Shown: positions 9,364 through 18,650, counted from the first letter of the stretch. The stretch: DNA of 64,000 bases from Denitrobaculum sp965232285 (GCA_965232285.1 CBDDPL010000004.1:2976001-3040000); one strand, 5' to 3'. Numbers and translations: made by a program. Notes: generated by a model from the sequence alone, not told the origin.

Positions 9364-10302
9364 TCACTCTCCCAGATCAGCGCGCGTGACGTCGGTTACG
9401 AAGTCGATAACCGCACGTGCCCGGGCGACCGCTTCCAGATCCGGGTGGCACAGCAGCCAGACCGATTCCGTCGCCGTCACCTTCTCCGGCAGCAGGCGCA
9501 GCAGCGGCACGCCGGTCCGGATCTGATAGTTGGCCTGATAGTCGGGCAGCATCCCGATGCCCATACCGTCGGCGACCGCCTGAAACTGCGTGCTGGTGCA
9601 GTTGGTCTTGACCACCCGGCGGGCTTTGGGGGCAATGCTGGCGAGGCTCCGGCTCTGGCGCGAGGCCTCCAGTTCGCCGCTCACATCCACGAAGCTGTGC
9701 TCCTGAAGATCGTCGAGGCTTTCCGGACGGCCGTGCCGCTCCAGGTAGGCTTCACTGGCGTAGAGGAAGAACTTCACACAGCCCAGCCGCCGGCGCGCGA
9801 GGCTTTGTTGCGTCGGCGCGCCGATCCTGACCGAGATGTCCGCTTCCCGGGTCAACAGGTCCAGCTTCGCGGAGGTCAGGACCAGATCCAGCGTGATGGC
9901 GGGATAGTCGGCGGCGAAAGCGGCCAGGTTCGGCGCGATCAGGTTAAGGCCAAGGCTGTTTGGCGCCGTCAGGATAACCTCGCCCTCGCAGCGTGCTTCC
10001 GCGCCATTCACCGCATCGGTCAAAAGCGAGGTCTCGGTTTCGAGCTTCTCGAAATAGTCCCGGAGGGCCCGCCCTTCGTCGGTCAGCCTGATCTGCTCCC
10101 CACCCCGCGCGATCAGACGTGTGGCCAGACAGTCTTCCAGGTCCTGTACCTTTTGGCACAGCACAGCCTGACTCTCAGCCAGGCTCTTTGCCGCCAGGCT
10201 CAGGCTCCGCGTGCGCGATACGGCCAGAAAGATCCGCATCATCTCCCAGCCCAAGGCGGAAAGATCGCGATGCGGCTGCGGTAAGCTCGAGGTGGTCTGC
10301 AT
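9364..10302 (-). CDS. LysR-family transcriptional regulator
   Basis: A 312-residue protein. The winged helix (about 18-78, MMRIFLAVSRTRSLSLAAKSL) is followed by a LysR substrate-binding domain. Residue SQAVLCQKVQ replaces the usual SQPAVSRQI-type recognition helix, so the DNA target is probably unusual. ATG 10302 follows GGGAG. It is not divergent from an obvious target and converges on acdR, so the regulated gene is unclear. Confidence 0.85.
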   Translation of the reverse strand: MQTTSSLPQPHRDLSALGWEMMRIFLAVSRTRSLSLAAKSLAESQAVLCQKVQDLEDCLATRLIARGGEQIRLTDEGRALRDYFEKLETETSLLTDAVNGAEARCEGEVILTAPNSLGLNLIAPNLAAFAADYPAITLDLVLTSAKLDLLTREADISVRIGAPTQQSLARRRLGCVKFFLYASEAYLERHGRPESLDDLQEHSFVDVSGELEASRQSRSLASIAPKARRVVKTNCTSTQFQAVADGMGIGMLPDYQANYQIRTGVPLLRLLPEKVTATESVWLLCHPDLEAVARARAVIDFVTDVTRADLGE

Positions 10303-10495
10303 GTTTCACTCCCGTTGCTGATCAATCCTCCCGTCAACACACGAACGCGAAAATTATTTGGAAGCACACCTACTTTCGCGGGTAAATTGGCTGTGAAGTG
10401 TCGTGAGCAGTGATCTCGCGGAGCCGTGATTGCGTCGCGATGACGCCTCCACGTTTTTTACTGCGAGACGACAAGCCGTGGTCAGGCCGGCGTCT

Positions 10496-11413
10496 CTAGC
10501 CTTCATCGGCCTCCCAGGGTGGCAGAGGATGGAAGCTGGCCGCGAGATGATCGAGGAAAGCCCGAAGCTTCGGCGCGAGCGGGCGGCCGGGTCCATAGAG
10601 CGCATAGAGAGGAACGGGCTCGGCCACGCGATAGTCCGCCAGCAGTTCGACCAGAGCGCCGCTGCGCAGATGCGGCATGACCATGAAGCTGGCCAGCCGG
10701 CAGATGCCGATGCCGGCCAGGCTCGCGCGCAGGATGGTCTCGGCACCATTGGCGGAAAAGCTTCCCTTCACGCGCAGGGAGCTGGCCTTGCCGCCGGCCC
10801 CCTGAAAGCTCCAGCGCTGCAGGTGCGGCGCATTGGCGAAGGCAAGGCAGTTGTGGTTCTTCAGATCCGCCGGCTGGTCGGGCTGACCATGCGCAGCCAG
10901 GTAGGCGGGCGCGGCCACCACCATCCGCTGAAACCCGGAGAGCCGCCGGGCAACATAGCTTGAATCCTTCTGCGGGCCGGTGACCAAGGCGACATCGACC
11001 TCCTCCGCCATCAGGTCGACGGGGCGATCGGTCTCGCGCAGTTCCACGGAAACCTCGGGATAGCGTGCCATGAAGTCTGCCAGGATCGGCGGCATCCAGC
11101 GCTCGGCCAGCGTCACCACGCAGGCGACACGCAGGTGCCCTCTGGGCGCGGACTTCTGACCGGCTACCTCGGCTTCGGCCTCGGCAAGCCCCTCCAGGAG
11201 ATCCCGGCTCCGCTCGTAAAAGCGCAACCCCTCCTCGGTCGCGCTGACACGGCGGGTGGTCCGCTGGAGCAGGCGAACCGAGAGCCGGCTTTCCAGGCCC
11301 GAGATCAGGCGGCTGACCCCCGAGGGTGCAATCTTCAGGCGCTTCGCCGCGGGGGCAAAACCGCCCTCCTCCACGACGGCGATAAAGGCAGTGAGTTCCG
11401 ACCAGCGATCCAT
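10496..11413 (-). CDS. LysR-family transcriptional regulator
   Basis: The 305-residue protein starts MDRWSELTAFIAVVEEGGFAPAAKRL, then SGVSRLISGLESRLSVRLLQRTTR, the classic LysR DNA-binding domain (about 1-62). The co-inducer domain covers about 90-300. It is divergent from the DapA-family gene across about 115 bp of AT-rich DNA, so that gene is the likely target. Confidence 0.85.
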   Translation of the reverse strand: MDRWSELTAFIAVVEEGGFAPAAKRLKIAPSGVSRLISGLESRLSVRLLQRTTRRVSATEEGLRFYERSRDLLEGLAEAEAEVAGQKSAPRGHLRVACVVTLAERWMPPILADFMARYPEVSVELRETDRPVDLMAEEVDVALVTGPQKDSSYVARRLSGFQRMVVAAPAYLAAHGQPDQPADLKNHNCLAFANAPHLQRWSFQGAGGKASSLRVKGSFSANGAETILRASLAGIGICRLASFMVMPHLRSGALVELLADYRVAEPVPLYALYGPGRPLAPKLRAFLDHLAASFHPLPPWEADEG

Positions 11414-11527
11414 GCTCTATTATTGCGAAAATCAGAATTATATCATCTGTTTTTTCTATATTAATGCCTTCAAGAGATGAACATAGATTGCGGCCGATGT
11501 TTCATCCCCGATGAAGAAGGCCGTGTC

Positions 11528-12523
11528 ATGCAGGGCAGCAACTCCTTTGATCCTCTTTGGGTTCCGGTTCTCACGCATTATGACGAAAGCGGATCGCGGC
11601 TCGATCAGCGCCGCACCGCCGCGCAGTTGCGCCAGATCACGCCATACGTGACCCAGTACCTGCTTGCCGGCACGACGGGCGATGGTTGGGGCATGTCCGA
11701 CAGCATCCTTGAAGACTGGATCGCGCTCGCTCAGGCGCCGGGTCTCCTGGACCAGCGCCACAAGCTGCTCTTCGGTGCTTTCGGTGCGACCACGGAGGAA
11801 GTGATTGCCCGCGCGCGGAAGATCGAAGCAGCCATCACGAAAAAGCCCCTCGCGGCGGGCTACGCCGGACTCACGATCTGCGCCCAGGTCGAGGAAAGCG
11901 CCAGTCAGGCCGCCATCGCCGCGCACTTCGAAGAGATCCTGGCTGCGACCAGCTCACCGCTCGCCGTCTATCAACTGCCACAGATCACCCAGTGCGAGAT
12001 CGCACCCGAAACCTTGAGCAGGCTTGCCGAAGCAAATCCCCGCATCACGCTGATCAAAGATACCAGTGGCGGCGACCGGGTTGCAGAGTCAGACCTTCCC
12101 ATGGGCGCCGCCCGCCTGCTGCGGGGCGCCGAAGGCGACTACAGCGGTCAGCTCAAACCCGCCGGTCCCTACGACGGCTGGCTGCTAAGCACGGCCAATG
12201 GCTTCGCGCCTCAACTGCGGCAGATCGCGGAACTGGTCGCACGGGGAGAGACCGAAGAAGCACAGAAGGCCTCGTCAAAGCTCACAGAGCTGGTCGCCGC
12301 GCTTTTCACGCTGGCCCAGGGGCTCCCGGAGGGCAATCCCTTCTCCAACGCCAACCGCGCGGTCGACCACCTCTTCGCCTGTGGCGAGGCCTGGACGCAG
12401 CAGCCCCTCCCGCGCCTGACCGGCGGTGCGACCTGGCCAAAAGATTTCCTGCTCAAGGTGCAGAACCTTTTGAGCAACGCCGGCTATGCGCTGGAGAGCG
12501 GTTACATAGCGGAGACGGCGTAG
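11528..12523 (+). CDS. DapA/dihydrodipicolinate synthase-family lyase
   Basis: The 331-residue protein is a class I aldolase-like lyase/synthase using a Schiff-base lysine, seen in ITLIKDTSGG. The GTTGDGWG loop stands for the family GTTGE, and YQLPQITQCE carries the conserved Tyr-x-x-Pro. It is not the biosynthetic DapA: it is longer and the surrounding genes are catabolic. I prefer ATG 11528, with AAGAAGG 7 bp upstream; an in-frame ATG at 11477 adds 17 residues. It is probably controlled by the divergent LysR gene. Its stop abuts the convergent acuI stop with no gap. Confidence 0.75.
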   Translation: MQGSNSFDPLWVPVLTHYDESGSRLDQRRTAAQLRQITPYVTQYLLAGTTGDGWGMSDSILEDWIALAQAPGLLDQRHKLLFGAFGATTEEVIARARKIEAAITKKPLAAGYAGLTICAQVEESASQAAIAAHFEEILAATSSPLAVYQLPQITQCEIAPETLSRLAEANPRITLIKDTSGGDRVAESDLPMGAARLLRGAEGDYSGQLKPAGPYDGWLLSTANGFAPQLRQIAELVARGETEEAQKASSKLTELVAALFTLAQGLPEGNPFSNANRAVDHLFACGEAWTQQPLPRLTGGATWPKDFLLKVQNLLSNAGYALESGYIAETA

Positions 12524-13516
12524 TTAGGCGTTCACGTCGACCACGACGCGGCCCTTGACCTGGCCCTTCAGGATCGCCTTGCCAAGCGCCGGCAGATCCG
12601 CAAGCGTTGCCGGCTCGATCATGCTCTCCAGCTTCTCCATGGGCAGGTCCTTGGCGATGCGCTGCCAGGCCGGCAGCCGGGCCTCGTAGGGCTTCATGAC
12701 GGAATCGATACCCAGCAGGTTGACGCCGCGCAGAAGGAAGGGAATGACAGTGGCCGGCAGATCCGCGCCGGCCGCAAGACCGACGGCCGCGACAGACGAG
12801 CCGTATTTCATCTGACCCAGCACGCGCGCCAGCATGGCGCTGCCCACCGCGTCGATGCAGCCGGCCCAGGTTTCCTTTTCCAGCGGGCGCTTTACGGTCT
12901 CGTTGATCTCCTCGCGCGGGACGATCTGGGTTGCGCCGAGGGATTTCAGATAGTCGGCGGTCTCCGGCCGGCCGGTCACCGCCGCGACCTCATAGCCCAG
13001 GTTGGCCAGGATTGCCGTGGCCACGGAGCCCACGCCCCCCGCCGCACCGGTCACCAGCACCGGGCCGTTGCCGGGCTTCAGGCCGTGCTCTTCGAGAGCC
13101 ATGACCGCGAGCATGGCGGTGAAACCGGCGGTGCCGACGGCCATGGCGTTGCGGGTCGAGAGACCTTCGGGCAGCGGCACCAGCCAGTCCGCTTTCACGC
13201 AGGCCTTCTGGGCATAGCCGCCCCACCAGGCCTCGCCCACGCGCCAGCCGGTCAGCACCACCTTATCACCGGGCTTGTAGCGATCATCGCTGGAGGCCTC
13301 GACGGTACCGGAGAAATCGACCCCCGGGACATGCGGATAGTTGCGCACCAGGCCGCCGCCGGAGCCGACACAGAGGCCGTCTTTGTAGTTCACGGTCGAA
13401 TATTCGACGGCGACGGTGACATCGCCCTCAGGCAGTTGGGATTCCTCGATCTCCTGAACCGCGGCGGCGGTCTTGCCCTCTTCGTCCTTCTCGACGACCA
13501 ATGCCTTGAAGCTCAT
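12524..13516 (-). CDS. acuI: Acryloyl-CoA reductase (NADPH), YhdH/AcuI family
   Basis: A 330-residue zinc-free medium-chain oxidoreductase. The catalytic-domain start (VEYSTVNYKDGL), the HVPGVDFSGTVE block and the Rossmann loop VTGAAGGVGSVA (about 158-169) match the YhdH/AcuI subfamily. AcuI reduces toxic acryloyl-CoA to propionyl-CoA. It is the last gene of the dmdA operon, 28 bp after dmdB, which supports a DMSP role (3-carbon route and detoxification). Confidence 0.88.
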   Translation of the reverse strand: MSFKALVVEKDEEGKTAAAVQEIEESQLPEGDVTVAVEYSTVNYKDGLCVGSGGGLVRNYPHVPGVDFSGTVEASSDDRYKPGDKVVLTGWRVGEAWWGGYAQKACVKADWLVPLPEGLSTRNAMAVGTAGFTAMLAVMALEEHGLKPGNGPVLVTGAAGGVGSVATAILANLGYEVAAVTGRPETADYLKSLGATQIVPREEINETVKRPLEKETWAGCIDAVGSAMLARVLGQMKYGSSVAAVGLAAGADLPATVIPFLLRGVNLLGIDSVMKPYEARLPAWQRIAKDLPMEKLESMIEPATLADLPALGKAILKGQVKGRVVVDVNA

Positions 13517-13544
13517 GCCCTCTTTCCTTTCTTTGGCGCGCGGA

Positions 13545-15164
13545 TCACTTCGCGCGGGCCTGTTCCCGTAAAACGAATTTCTGGATCTTGCCGGTGGCGG
13601 TCTTCGGCAGTTCGCCGAACACCACCTTCTTGGGCCGCTTAAAGCCGGCCATGCGCTCGCGGCAAAAATCGATCAGTTCTTCTTCGCTGAGGCTTTCGCC
13701 GGCCTTTAGCTCGACGAAGGCGCAGGGTACTTCGCCCCACTTATCATCCGGCTTAGCTACCACGGCGGCCGCGGCCACGGCCGGATGGCGATAGAGCACA
13801 CCTTCGACCTCGACCGAGGAGACGTTCTCGCCGCCGGAGATGATCACATCCTTCAAGCGGTCCTTGATCTGGATATAGCCCTTGTCGTGCCAGACCGCGG
13901 CGTCGCCGGTGCGGAACCAGCCCTCCACGAAAGCCGCGTCCGTGGCCTCGGGACTCTTGTAGTAACCCTTCATGACAGTGTTGCCGCGGATCACGATCTC
14001 GCCCTGGGTCTCGCCGTCGCGCGGCAGCTTCTCACCGGTCTCCCGGTCGATCACCGCGGCCTCTTCGTTCATGGGGAAGCTGACGCCCTGCCAGCTCTGC
14101 AGTTCCGCCTGCTCGGCGAAGTCCAGGTCATCCCAGTCCTCACGCCAGAGCGCCTGGGTGACATGGCCGAAGGTTTCGGTCAGGCCGTAAACCTGCATGA
14201 CCTCGAAGCCCATGGCCCGGGTCTTCTCCAGTACAGCGGCCGGCGGCGGCGCACCGGCGGTCATGACCTTGACCGGATGCTCCAGCGGCACGCGGTCTTC
14301 CTCCGGCGCGTCGATCAGCATGGAGAGCACGATCGGCGCGCCGCCGAAGTGCGTCACTTCGTGCTGACGGATCGCATCGAAGACTGCCTTGGCGCTGACC
14401 GCCCGGTTGCAGACGATGGTGCCGGCCAGCAGGGTCATGGTCCAGGCATGGCCCCAGCCGTTGCAGTGGAACATCGGCACCGTATAGAGGTAGGTCAGAT
14501 GGCGCGGCAGCTCCCAGGCCACCACGGTGCCCATGGACATTAGGTAGGAGCCGCGATGGTGGTAGACCACGCCCTTTGGCCGGCCCGAGGTGCCGGAGGT
14601 GTAGTTCAGCGTGAGCGCCTGCCACTCGTCCGCCGGCCCCTGCCAGTCGAAGTCCGGATCACCCTCGGCCAGCAGTGCCTCATAGTCGAGCGCGCCGATC
14701 CGCGCACCGCCCGGGCCCGCCTCATCGACGATATCCACCACCAGGATTTCGCGCTCCACCGACTTCAATGCCTCGCCCACCACGGCGGAGAAGGCCGTAT
14801 CCACCATCACGACCTTGGCGTCGCTGTGATCGAGGATGTAGGCGACCGTCTCCACCTCGAGACGGATATTGATGGTGTTCAGCACGGCGTCGGCCATGGG
14901 GACACCGAAGTGGGACTCGAACATCTCCGGCGTATTGGCCGCCATGATGGAGACCGTGTCGCCCTTGCCGATACCGCGTCCTCTCAGGGCCGAGGCCAGA
15001 CGCTTGACCCGGGCGTAGGTCTCGATCCAACTGTAGCGGCGATCCTCGTAGATCACCGCAAGACGGTCGGGAAAGACATCCGCGGTCCGCAGAATAAAGG
15101 ACAGCGGCGAGAGGGCCTGATAATTGGCACCGTTCTTCGCCAGAGCTTCGTATTGCGCATCCAT
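13545..15164 (-). CDS. dmdB: Acyl-CoA ligase, probable 3-methylmercaptopropionate-CoA ligase
   Basis: A 539-residue AMP-forming acyl-CoA synthetase. The P-loop is LNYTSGTSGRPKGVVYHH; the adenylate core is GWFRTGDAAVWHDKGYI then IKDRLKDVIISGGENVSS; the C-terminal catalytic lysine lies in KTATGKIQKF. The medium-chain ligase family is broad. The call as DmdB, which activates the methylmercaptopropionate made by DmdA, rests on position: 22 bp after dmdA and just before acuI. Confidence 0.82.
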   Translation of the reverse strand: MDAQYEALAKNGANYQALSPLSFILRTADVFPDRLAVIYEDRRYSWIETYARVKRLASALRGRGIGKGDTVSIMAANTPEMFESHFGVPMADAVLNTINIRLEVETVAYILDHSDAKVVMVDTAFSAVVGEALKSVEREILVVDIVDEAGPGGARIGALDYEALLAEGDPDFDWQGPADEWQALTLNYTSGTSGRPKGVVYHHRGSYLMSMGTVVAWELPRHLTYLYTVPMFHCNGWGHAWTMTLLAGTIVCNRAVSAKAVFDAIRQHEVTHFGGAPIVLSMLIDAPEEDRVPLEHPVKVMTAGAPPPAAVLEKTRAMGFEVMQVYGLTETFGHVTQALWREDWDDLDFAEQAELQSWQGVSFPMNEEAAVIDRETGEKLPRDGETQGEIVIRGNTVMKGYYKSPEATDAAFVEGWFRTGDAAVWHDKGYIQIKDRLKDVIISGGENVSSVEVEGVLYRHPAVAAAAVVAKPDDKWGEVPCAFVELKAGESLSEEELIDFCRERMAGFKRPKKVVFGELPKTATGKIQKFVLREQARAK

Positions 15165-15186
15165 CGCCTTGTCTCCTGCCCTGCCT

Positions 15187-16296
15187 TTAGAAGAAGGTCT
15201 TTTCCCTGACCGTCGCCGTGCGCATCCCGTCCGGCGTCTCCACCTCGACCCTTGTGCCGTCGTCCCAGTGGGTCATGCGAATCATGCCGAGCGCGACGTT
15301 GGTCTCGAAGTCCGGAGACCAGGCGGCCGAGGTCACGCGGCCGACACGCTTGCCGCCGGAGAAGACCGGCCAGATCCCGCCACAGGGTGCCAGGGCGTCG
15401 CCGTCGATCGCCAGGCTGCGGACCTGCCGGGTCGGCCCTTCGACCGCCACTCGCAGCAGCGCATTCCGGCCGACGCAGCCCATCGCCGACTGTGTCTGGC
15501 AGAAACGGCCCAGGCCGCACTCGTGCGGTGTGTTTTCCCGGGTCATGTCGTTGCCATAGGACAGCAGCCCGCCTTCGACACGCTCGATCAGGTTGGGGCA
15601 GCCAGGGCGCACCTGAAGATCCTCGCCGGCATCGAAAAGCGCATCCCACAGCGGCTCACCGAGATCACCGCCCTCGAGATAAATCTCGAAACCGCCCTGC
15701 TTGGAGTAGCCGGAACGGGCCACCACGAGATCGCGGCCTTCGAAGGGTAGAACCGCATAGCGGAAGAAGCGGATATGCCGAACCGCCTCGCCGAAGACCC
15801 GCGCCACCAGGTCCTCCGCCTTCGGTCCCTGCACCGCGAGCGGCGAGACATCCGGCTCGTCCACATCAACCTCGAAGTGAAGACCGTAGGCCAGGCCCTT
15901 GATCCAGAACAGCAGGTCGCTGTCCGCGATGGAGACCCAGTAGCGGTCTTCGGCGAGCTTGAGCGTCACCGGATCGTTCAGCATGCCGCCGGTCTCGTCC
16001 ACCATCGGCGTGTAGTAGCACTGCCCGACGATCATCTTCCCCAGATCCCGCGGCGTGAGCATCTGGATCAGCTTGCCGGCATCGGGCCCGCGGATCTCGA
16101 CCTGCCGTTCGCAGGAGACGTCCCAGACCTGGACATGGCTTTTGAGATGCCGGTAGTCCGCTTCGAGCGACTCGAAGGAACTCGGCAGCAGCATGCGGTT
16201 ATAGACCGTGAAGCTCTTCACGCCGTGGGCGAAGACCCGGTTGGTGAAGGGCGTGTGGCGCGTACGCCGGGAGATGGAAAGCAGAGGAGCGGACAA
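15187..16296 (-). CDS. dmdA: Dimethylsulfoniopropionate demethylase
   Basis: The 369-residue GcvT-fold enzyme moves a methyl group from DMSP to tetrahydrofolate, giving methylmercaptopropionate. From memory of the Ruegeria DmdA sequence, long blocks match: HVQVWDVSCERQVEI, RDLGKMIVGQCYY, GGMLNDPV, EPDVSPLAVQGP, RHIRFFRY, ARSGYSKQGGFEIY, LLSYGNDMTREN and VEVETPDGMR. This separates it from ordinary GcvT aminomethyltransferases. It lies in the middle of a five-gene operon. dmdC and dmdD are not in the window. Confidence 0.95.
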   Translation of the reverse strand: MSAPLLSISRRTRHTPFTNRVFAHGVKSFTVYNRMLLPSSFESLEADYRHLKSHVQVWDVSCERQVEIRGPDAGKLIQMLTPRDLGKMIVGQCYYTPMVDETGGMLNDPVTLKLAEDRYWVSIADSDLLFWIKGLAYGLHFEVDVDEPDVSPLAVQGPKAEDLVARVFGEAVRHIRFFRYAVLPFEGRDLVVARSGYSKQGGFEIYLEGGDLGEPLWDALFDAGEDLQVRPGCPNLIERVEGGLLSYGNDMTRENTPHECGLGRFCQTQSAMGCVGRNALLRVAVEGPTRQVRSLAIDGDALAPCGGIWPVFSGGKRVGRVTSAAWSPDFETNVALGMIRMTHWDDGTRVEVETPDGMRTATVREKTFF

Positions 16297-16318
16297 TGTT
16301 CAAACCCTTATCAGAGCG

Positions 16319-16936
16319 TCACGCCGCAGCCGAGCCGTGCCAGTCGATCTGACAGATCTCGGCGCTGCGGCCATCGAAATCCCAAACCCGGCCATGTGAC
16401 CGCACCCGACCCTGATTGGCAACCGCAACCGTGATATCCGGCCCCATCCAGTAGCCGGTATTGGTCACGGCAACCTCGCTGTCGGGATCGGCACCCACGA
16501 TCGGCTCGACCTCGCCCTTGATGGCCCTGCCGACAACGAGACGGCGTTTCTTGCCCTCGTTGACGTACTCGATCGGTGCCCGCTCGGCGCCCAGGAATTC
16601 GCTGACCAGGATCTTGAAGAGGCCGGTCGTGCCCTTGGCTTCCCCGGAGAAGATCCGGATCAGGCCGTCGTAGGCCGCGTCGGAGGCCCGCTCGTCGATG
16701 TAGGCCGCGCACTTCCAGTTGCCCCGGCCCATGTTGCCGGGGATGTCCAGTACCAGCCCGACATTGAGGCCGGAAAGATCCTCGCCGTTGATATGGCCGG
16801 AGTCGATCCGCACCCCGGCCCAGGCCTGGCAGTAGCCCTCGGTCGGCGGATGCTTGCCCAGCGACACCACGCAGGGACAGAAAACGGTGCAGTTGCAGTT
16901 CAGGATCAGTTCGCCCTTGATCGCCCAATCATCCAT
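16319..16936 (-). CDS. DUF1326 cysteine-rich protein in the dmdA operon
   Basis: The 205-residue soluble protein of unknown function has a tight Cys cluster near its start: Cys14, 16, 20, 22 and 36 in NCNCTVFCPC...GYC, typical of DUF1326 and suggestive of metal (copper or iron) binding. It sits 22 bp upstream of dmdA and 23 bp downstream of the DUF2182 gene, so it is co-transcribed with the DMSP genes. DUF1326 and DUF2182 genes often occur as pairs. No reaction is established. Confidence 0.8.
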   Translation of the reverse strand: MDDWAIKGELILNCNCTVFCPCVVSLGKHPPTEGYCQAWAGVRIDSGHINGEDLSGLNVGLVLDIPGNMGRGNWKCAAYIDERASDAAYDGLIRIFSGEAKGTTGLFKILVSEFLGAERAPIEYVNEGKKRRLVVGRAIKGEVEPIVGADPDSEVAVTNTGYWMGPDITVAVANQGRVRSHGRVWDFDGRSAEICQIDWHGSAAA

Positions 16937-16959
16937 TGGCCTCGCCTTTCATTAGTTCG

Positions 16960-17763
16960 TTAGATAGCAGCGCTCAGGCTCCAGAGAGAGCAGAGCAACA
17001 AAAACCCGCCAAGCGGGCGTGTCAGGTAGCGGCCCAGCGCGGGCAGCTTTTCAATGGCCATCAGCAGCATCGCCGCGCCCATCCAGGCCAGGCTCATAAC
17101 CCCGCCGACGAAGCCCAGCAGCATCAGCGCCCAGCAGCAGCCGACGCAGACCGCGCCCAGGCGCAGGCCCATGGCGAGCGCCCCGCTGCGGCCCGGCCGC
17201 CATTCGGCCATGAAGAACATCATCGGCGCGCGGCACTTGCTCAGGCAGGCTTCCTTGAGCGGTGAGAACTGATAGAGCCCGGCGGCGGCCAGCAGCGCCG
17301 CGTTCAGCCAGGGCAGAAGGCTGCGGCCCTCGAAGTCCAGGGCGCCCGCCTTGGCCAGCATCACCTGCAGCGCCGCCGCCAGGACCGAGAAACCCAGCCA
17401 GGCCAGCAGATAGCCGCCAACAAAGGCCCAAAAGCCCGCGGCATCCGCCGCGTCGGTGTGAGTGAGATCGTCGTAAGCCTTGAACGCCGGGATCGCCGTC
17501 GGCGCCATCATGGCCGCGGACATCAGGCCCCACATGGCGAGAACGGCCGCGTAGGAAGCGTCGCCGACGGCAGCCCGGCAGATCGCCGCCCAGTAGTCGG
17601 CGCCCAGCGCTTCCCAGCCCTCCGGCGCAGTCACATCCGGCTGCATGGCGAAGAGCAGCGCCCAGGCCACCAGCAGCCCGGCGAAAAAGCCGACCCAGCG
17701 CCAGCGCAGTGACGCCCAGCGCCGCGTCGCGAAGAAAAGCACTCCCTGCATGGTCTTGCCCAT
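16960..17763 (-). CDS. DUF2182 integral membrane protein, first gene of the dmdA operon
   Basis: A 267-residue inner-membrane protein with about six or seven helices. It carries the DUF2182 signature MWGLMSAAMMAPTAIPAF and a CLSKCRAPMMFFMAEW segment with two Cys and Met residues, annotated in the family as predicted metal-binding. It is the first gene of the minus-strand operon, so the operators at 17808-17835 control it and everything downstream to acuI. A role as transporter or metal-loading partner for the DUF1326 protein is inference. Confidence 0.78.
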   Translation of the reverse strand: MGKTMQGVLFFATRRWASLRWRWVGFFAGLLVAWALLFAMQPDVTAPEGWEALGADYWAAICRAAVGDASYAAVLAMWGLMSAAMMAPTAIPAFKAYDDLTHTDAADAAGFWAFVGGYLLAWLGFSVLAAALQVMLAKAGALDFEGRSLLPWLNAALLAAAGLYQFSPLKEACLSKCRAPMMFFMAEWRPGRSGALAMGLRLGAVCVGCCWALMLLGFVGGVMSLAWMGAAMLLMAIEKLPALGRYLTRPLGGFLLLCSLWSLSAAI

Positions 17764-17807
17764 TCCGCCAAGTGTTTGTTGCCGCGAAATTGCGAGAGCT
17801 TGCGAAA

Positions 17808-17835
17808 ATTGTCAAACAATAAATTGTCTGACAAT
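17808..17835. promoter_or_regulatory. Two tandem palindromic operators between the dmd operon and its GntR regulator
   Basis: ATTGTCAAACAAT (17808-17820) and ATTGTCTGACAAT (17823-17835) lie 15 bp start to start. Both fit the TnGTnnnACnA consensus of FadR/FCD-type GntR proteins; the second is a perfect palindrome around one base. They are the only recognisable control site for both the five-gene operon and the divergent GntR gene. Confidence 0.65.
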
Positions 17836-17912
17836 TAAACATATATGGAATTGACAGCTTACGGAGCCGCCCGCTAGGTTCGGCGCCATCTCTCAGAGCC
17901 TAGAGAATCCGA

Positions 17913-18650
17913 ATGTCCATCGAATACAGCGGGATCAACAAGGAAGGCCTCTCGACCCAGATCGCCGACGCCATCCGCACGGCCATCATGGAAGGCCGGC
18001 TGGTGGTCGAGGAACGCCTGCCGAGCGAGACCGAGCTGGCCGAACGCTTCGGCGTCTCCCGGCCGACCGTGCGCGAAGCCCTTAAGCGCCTCGCCGCCCA
18101 GAACCTGATCCGCACCCAGCGCGGCCCGACCGGCGGCGCCTTCGTGAACCGCCTGAGCTGGTCCGAAGCCCACGACGCCCTGGTCACCACCAGCACGCTG
18201 CTGGTCGGCATGAACGACATCCCCTTCGAGGATGTGGTCGAGGCCCGCTTTACGCTTGAGGCTGCCTGCGTGCCCCTGGCCGCCGAGCGTCGGGAAGAAA
18301 AGCACCTGGAAACCATGCGCCGGGAAATCGCCGAGCAGCGCACCCGGGATCTCAGCGACGAAGATTTCTGCGCCTCCGACGTGCGTTTTCACCGCGCCCT
18401 GACCGACGCGGCCGGTAACCCGGTGCTGTCCTTCCAGATGGCCGGCGTGATCGAGGCCATGCAGCCGCTCATGAACATGATCACCTACCGCATGCGCGAC
18501 CGCACCCGCATCGCCGATCTGCACGCCGCCCTGGCCGACGCCGTCGAAGACAAAAAGAGCCGCGCCGCCCTGAAGGCGCTGGAGGAACTCTCAGCCTACA
18601 CGCTGGAACTGATGGCCGCGCGCCGCCAGGCACGGGAAGCGAAGCGTTAG
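17913..18650 (+). CDS. GntR/FCD regulator of the DMSP operon (DmdR-like)
   Basis: The 245-residue protein has a winged helix (about 10-80; SRPTVREALKRLAAQNLI) and an FCD effector domain (about 95-230). In Ruegeria a GntR-family gene next to dmdA regulates dmdA and acuI; the same pairing here supports a DmdR-like repressor. Acryloyl-CoA or a related acid would be the likely inducer by analogy. It probably autoregulates through the shared operators. Confidence 0.82.
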   Translation: MSIEYSGINKEGLSTQIADAIRTAIMEGRLVVEERLPSETELAERFGVSRPTVREALKRLAAQNLIRTQRGPTGGAFVNRLSWSEAHDALVTTSTLLVGMNDIPFEDVVEARFTLEAACVPLAAERREEKHLETMRREIAEQRTRDLSDEDFCASDVRFHRALTDAAGNPVLSFQMAGVIEAMQPLMNMITYRMRDRTRIADLHAALADAVEDKKSRAALKALEELSAYTLELMAARRQAREAKR

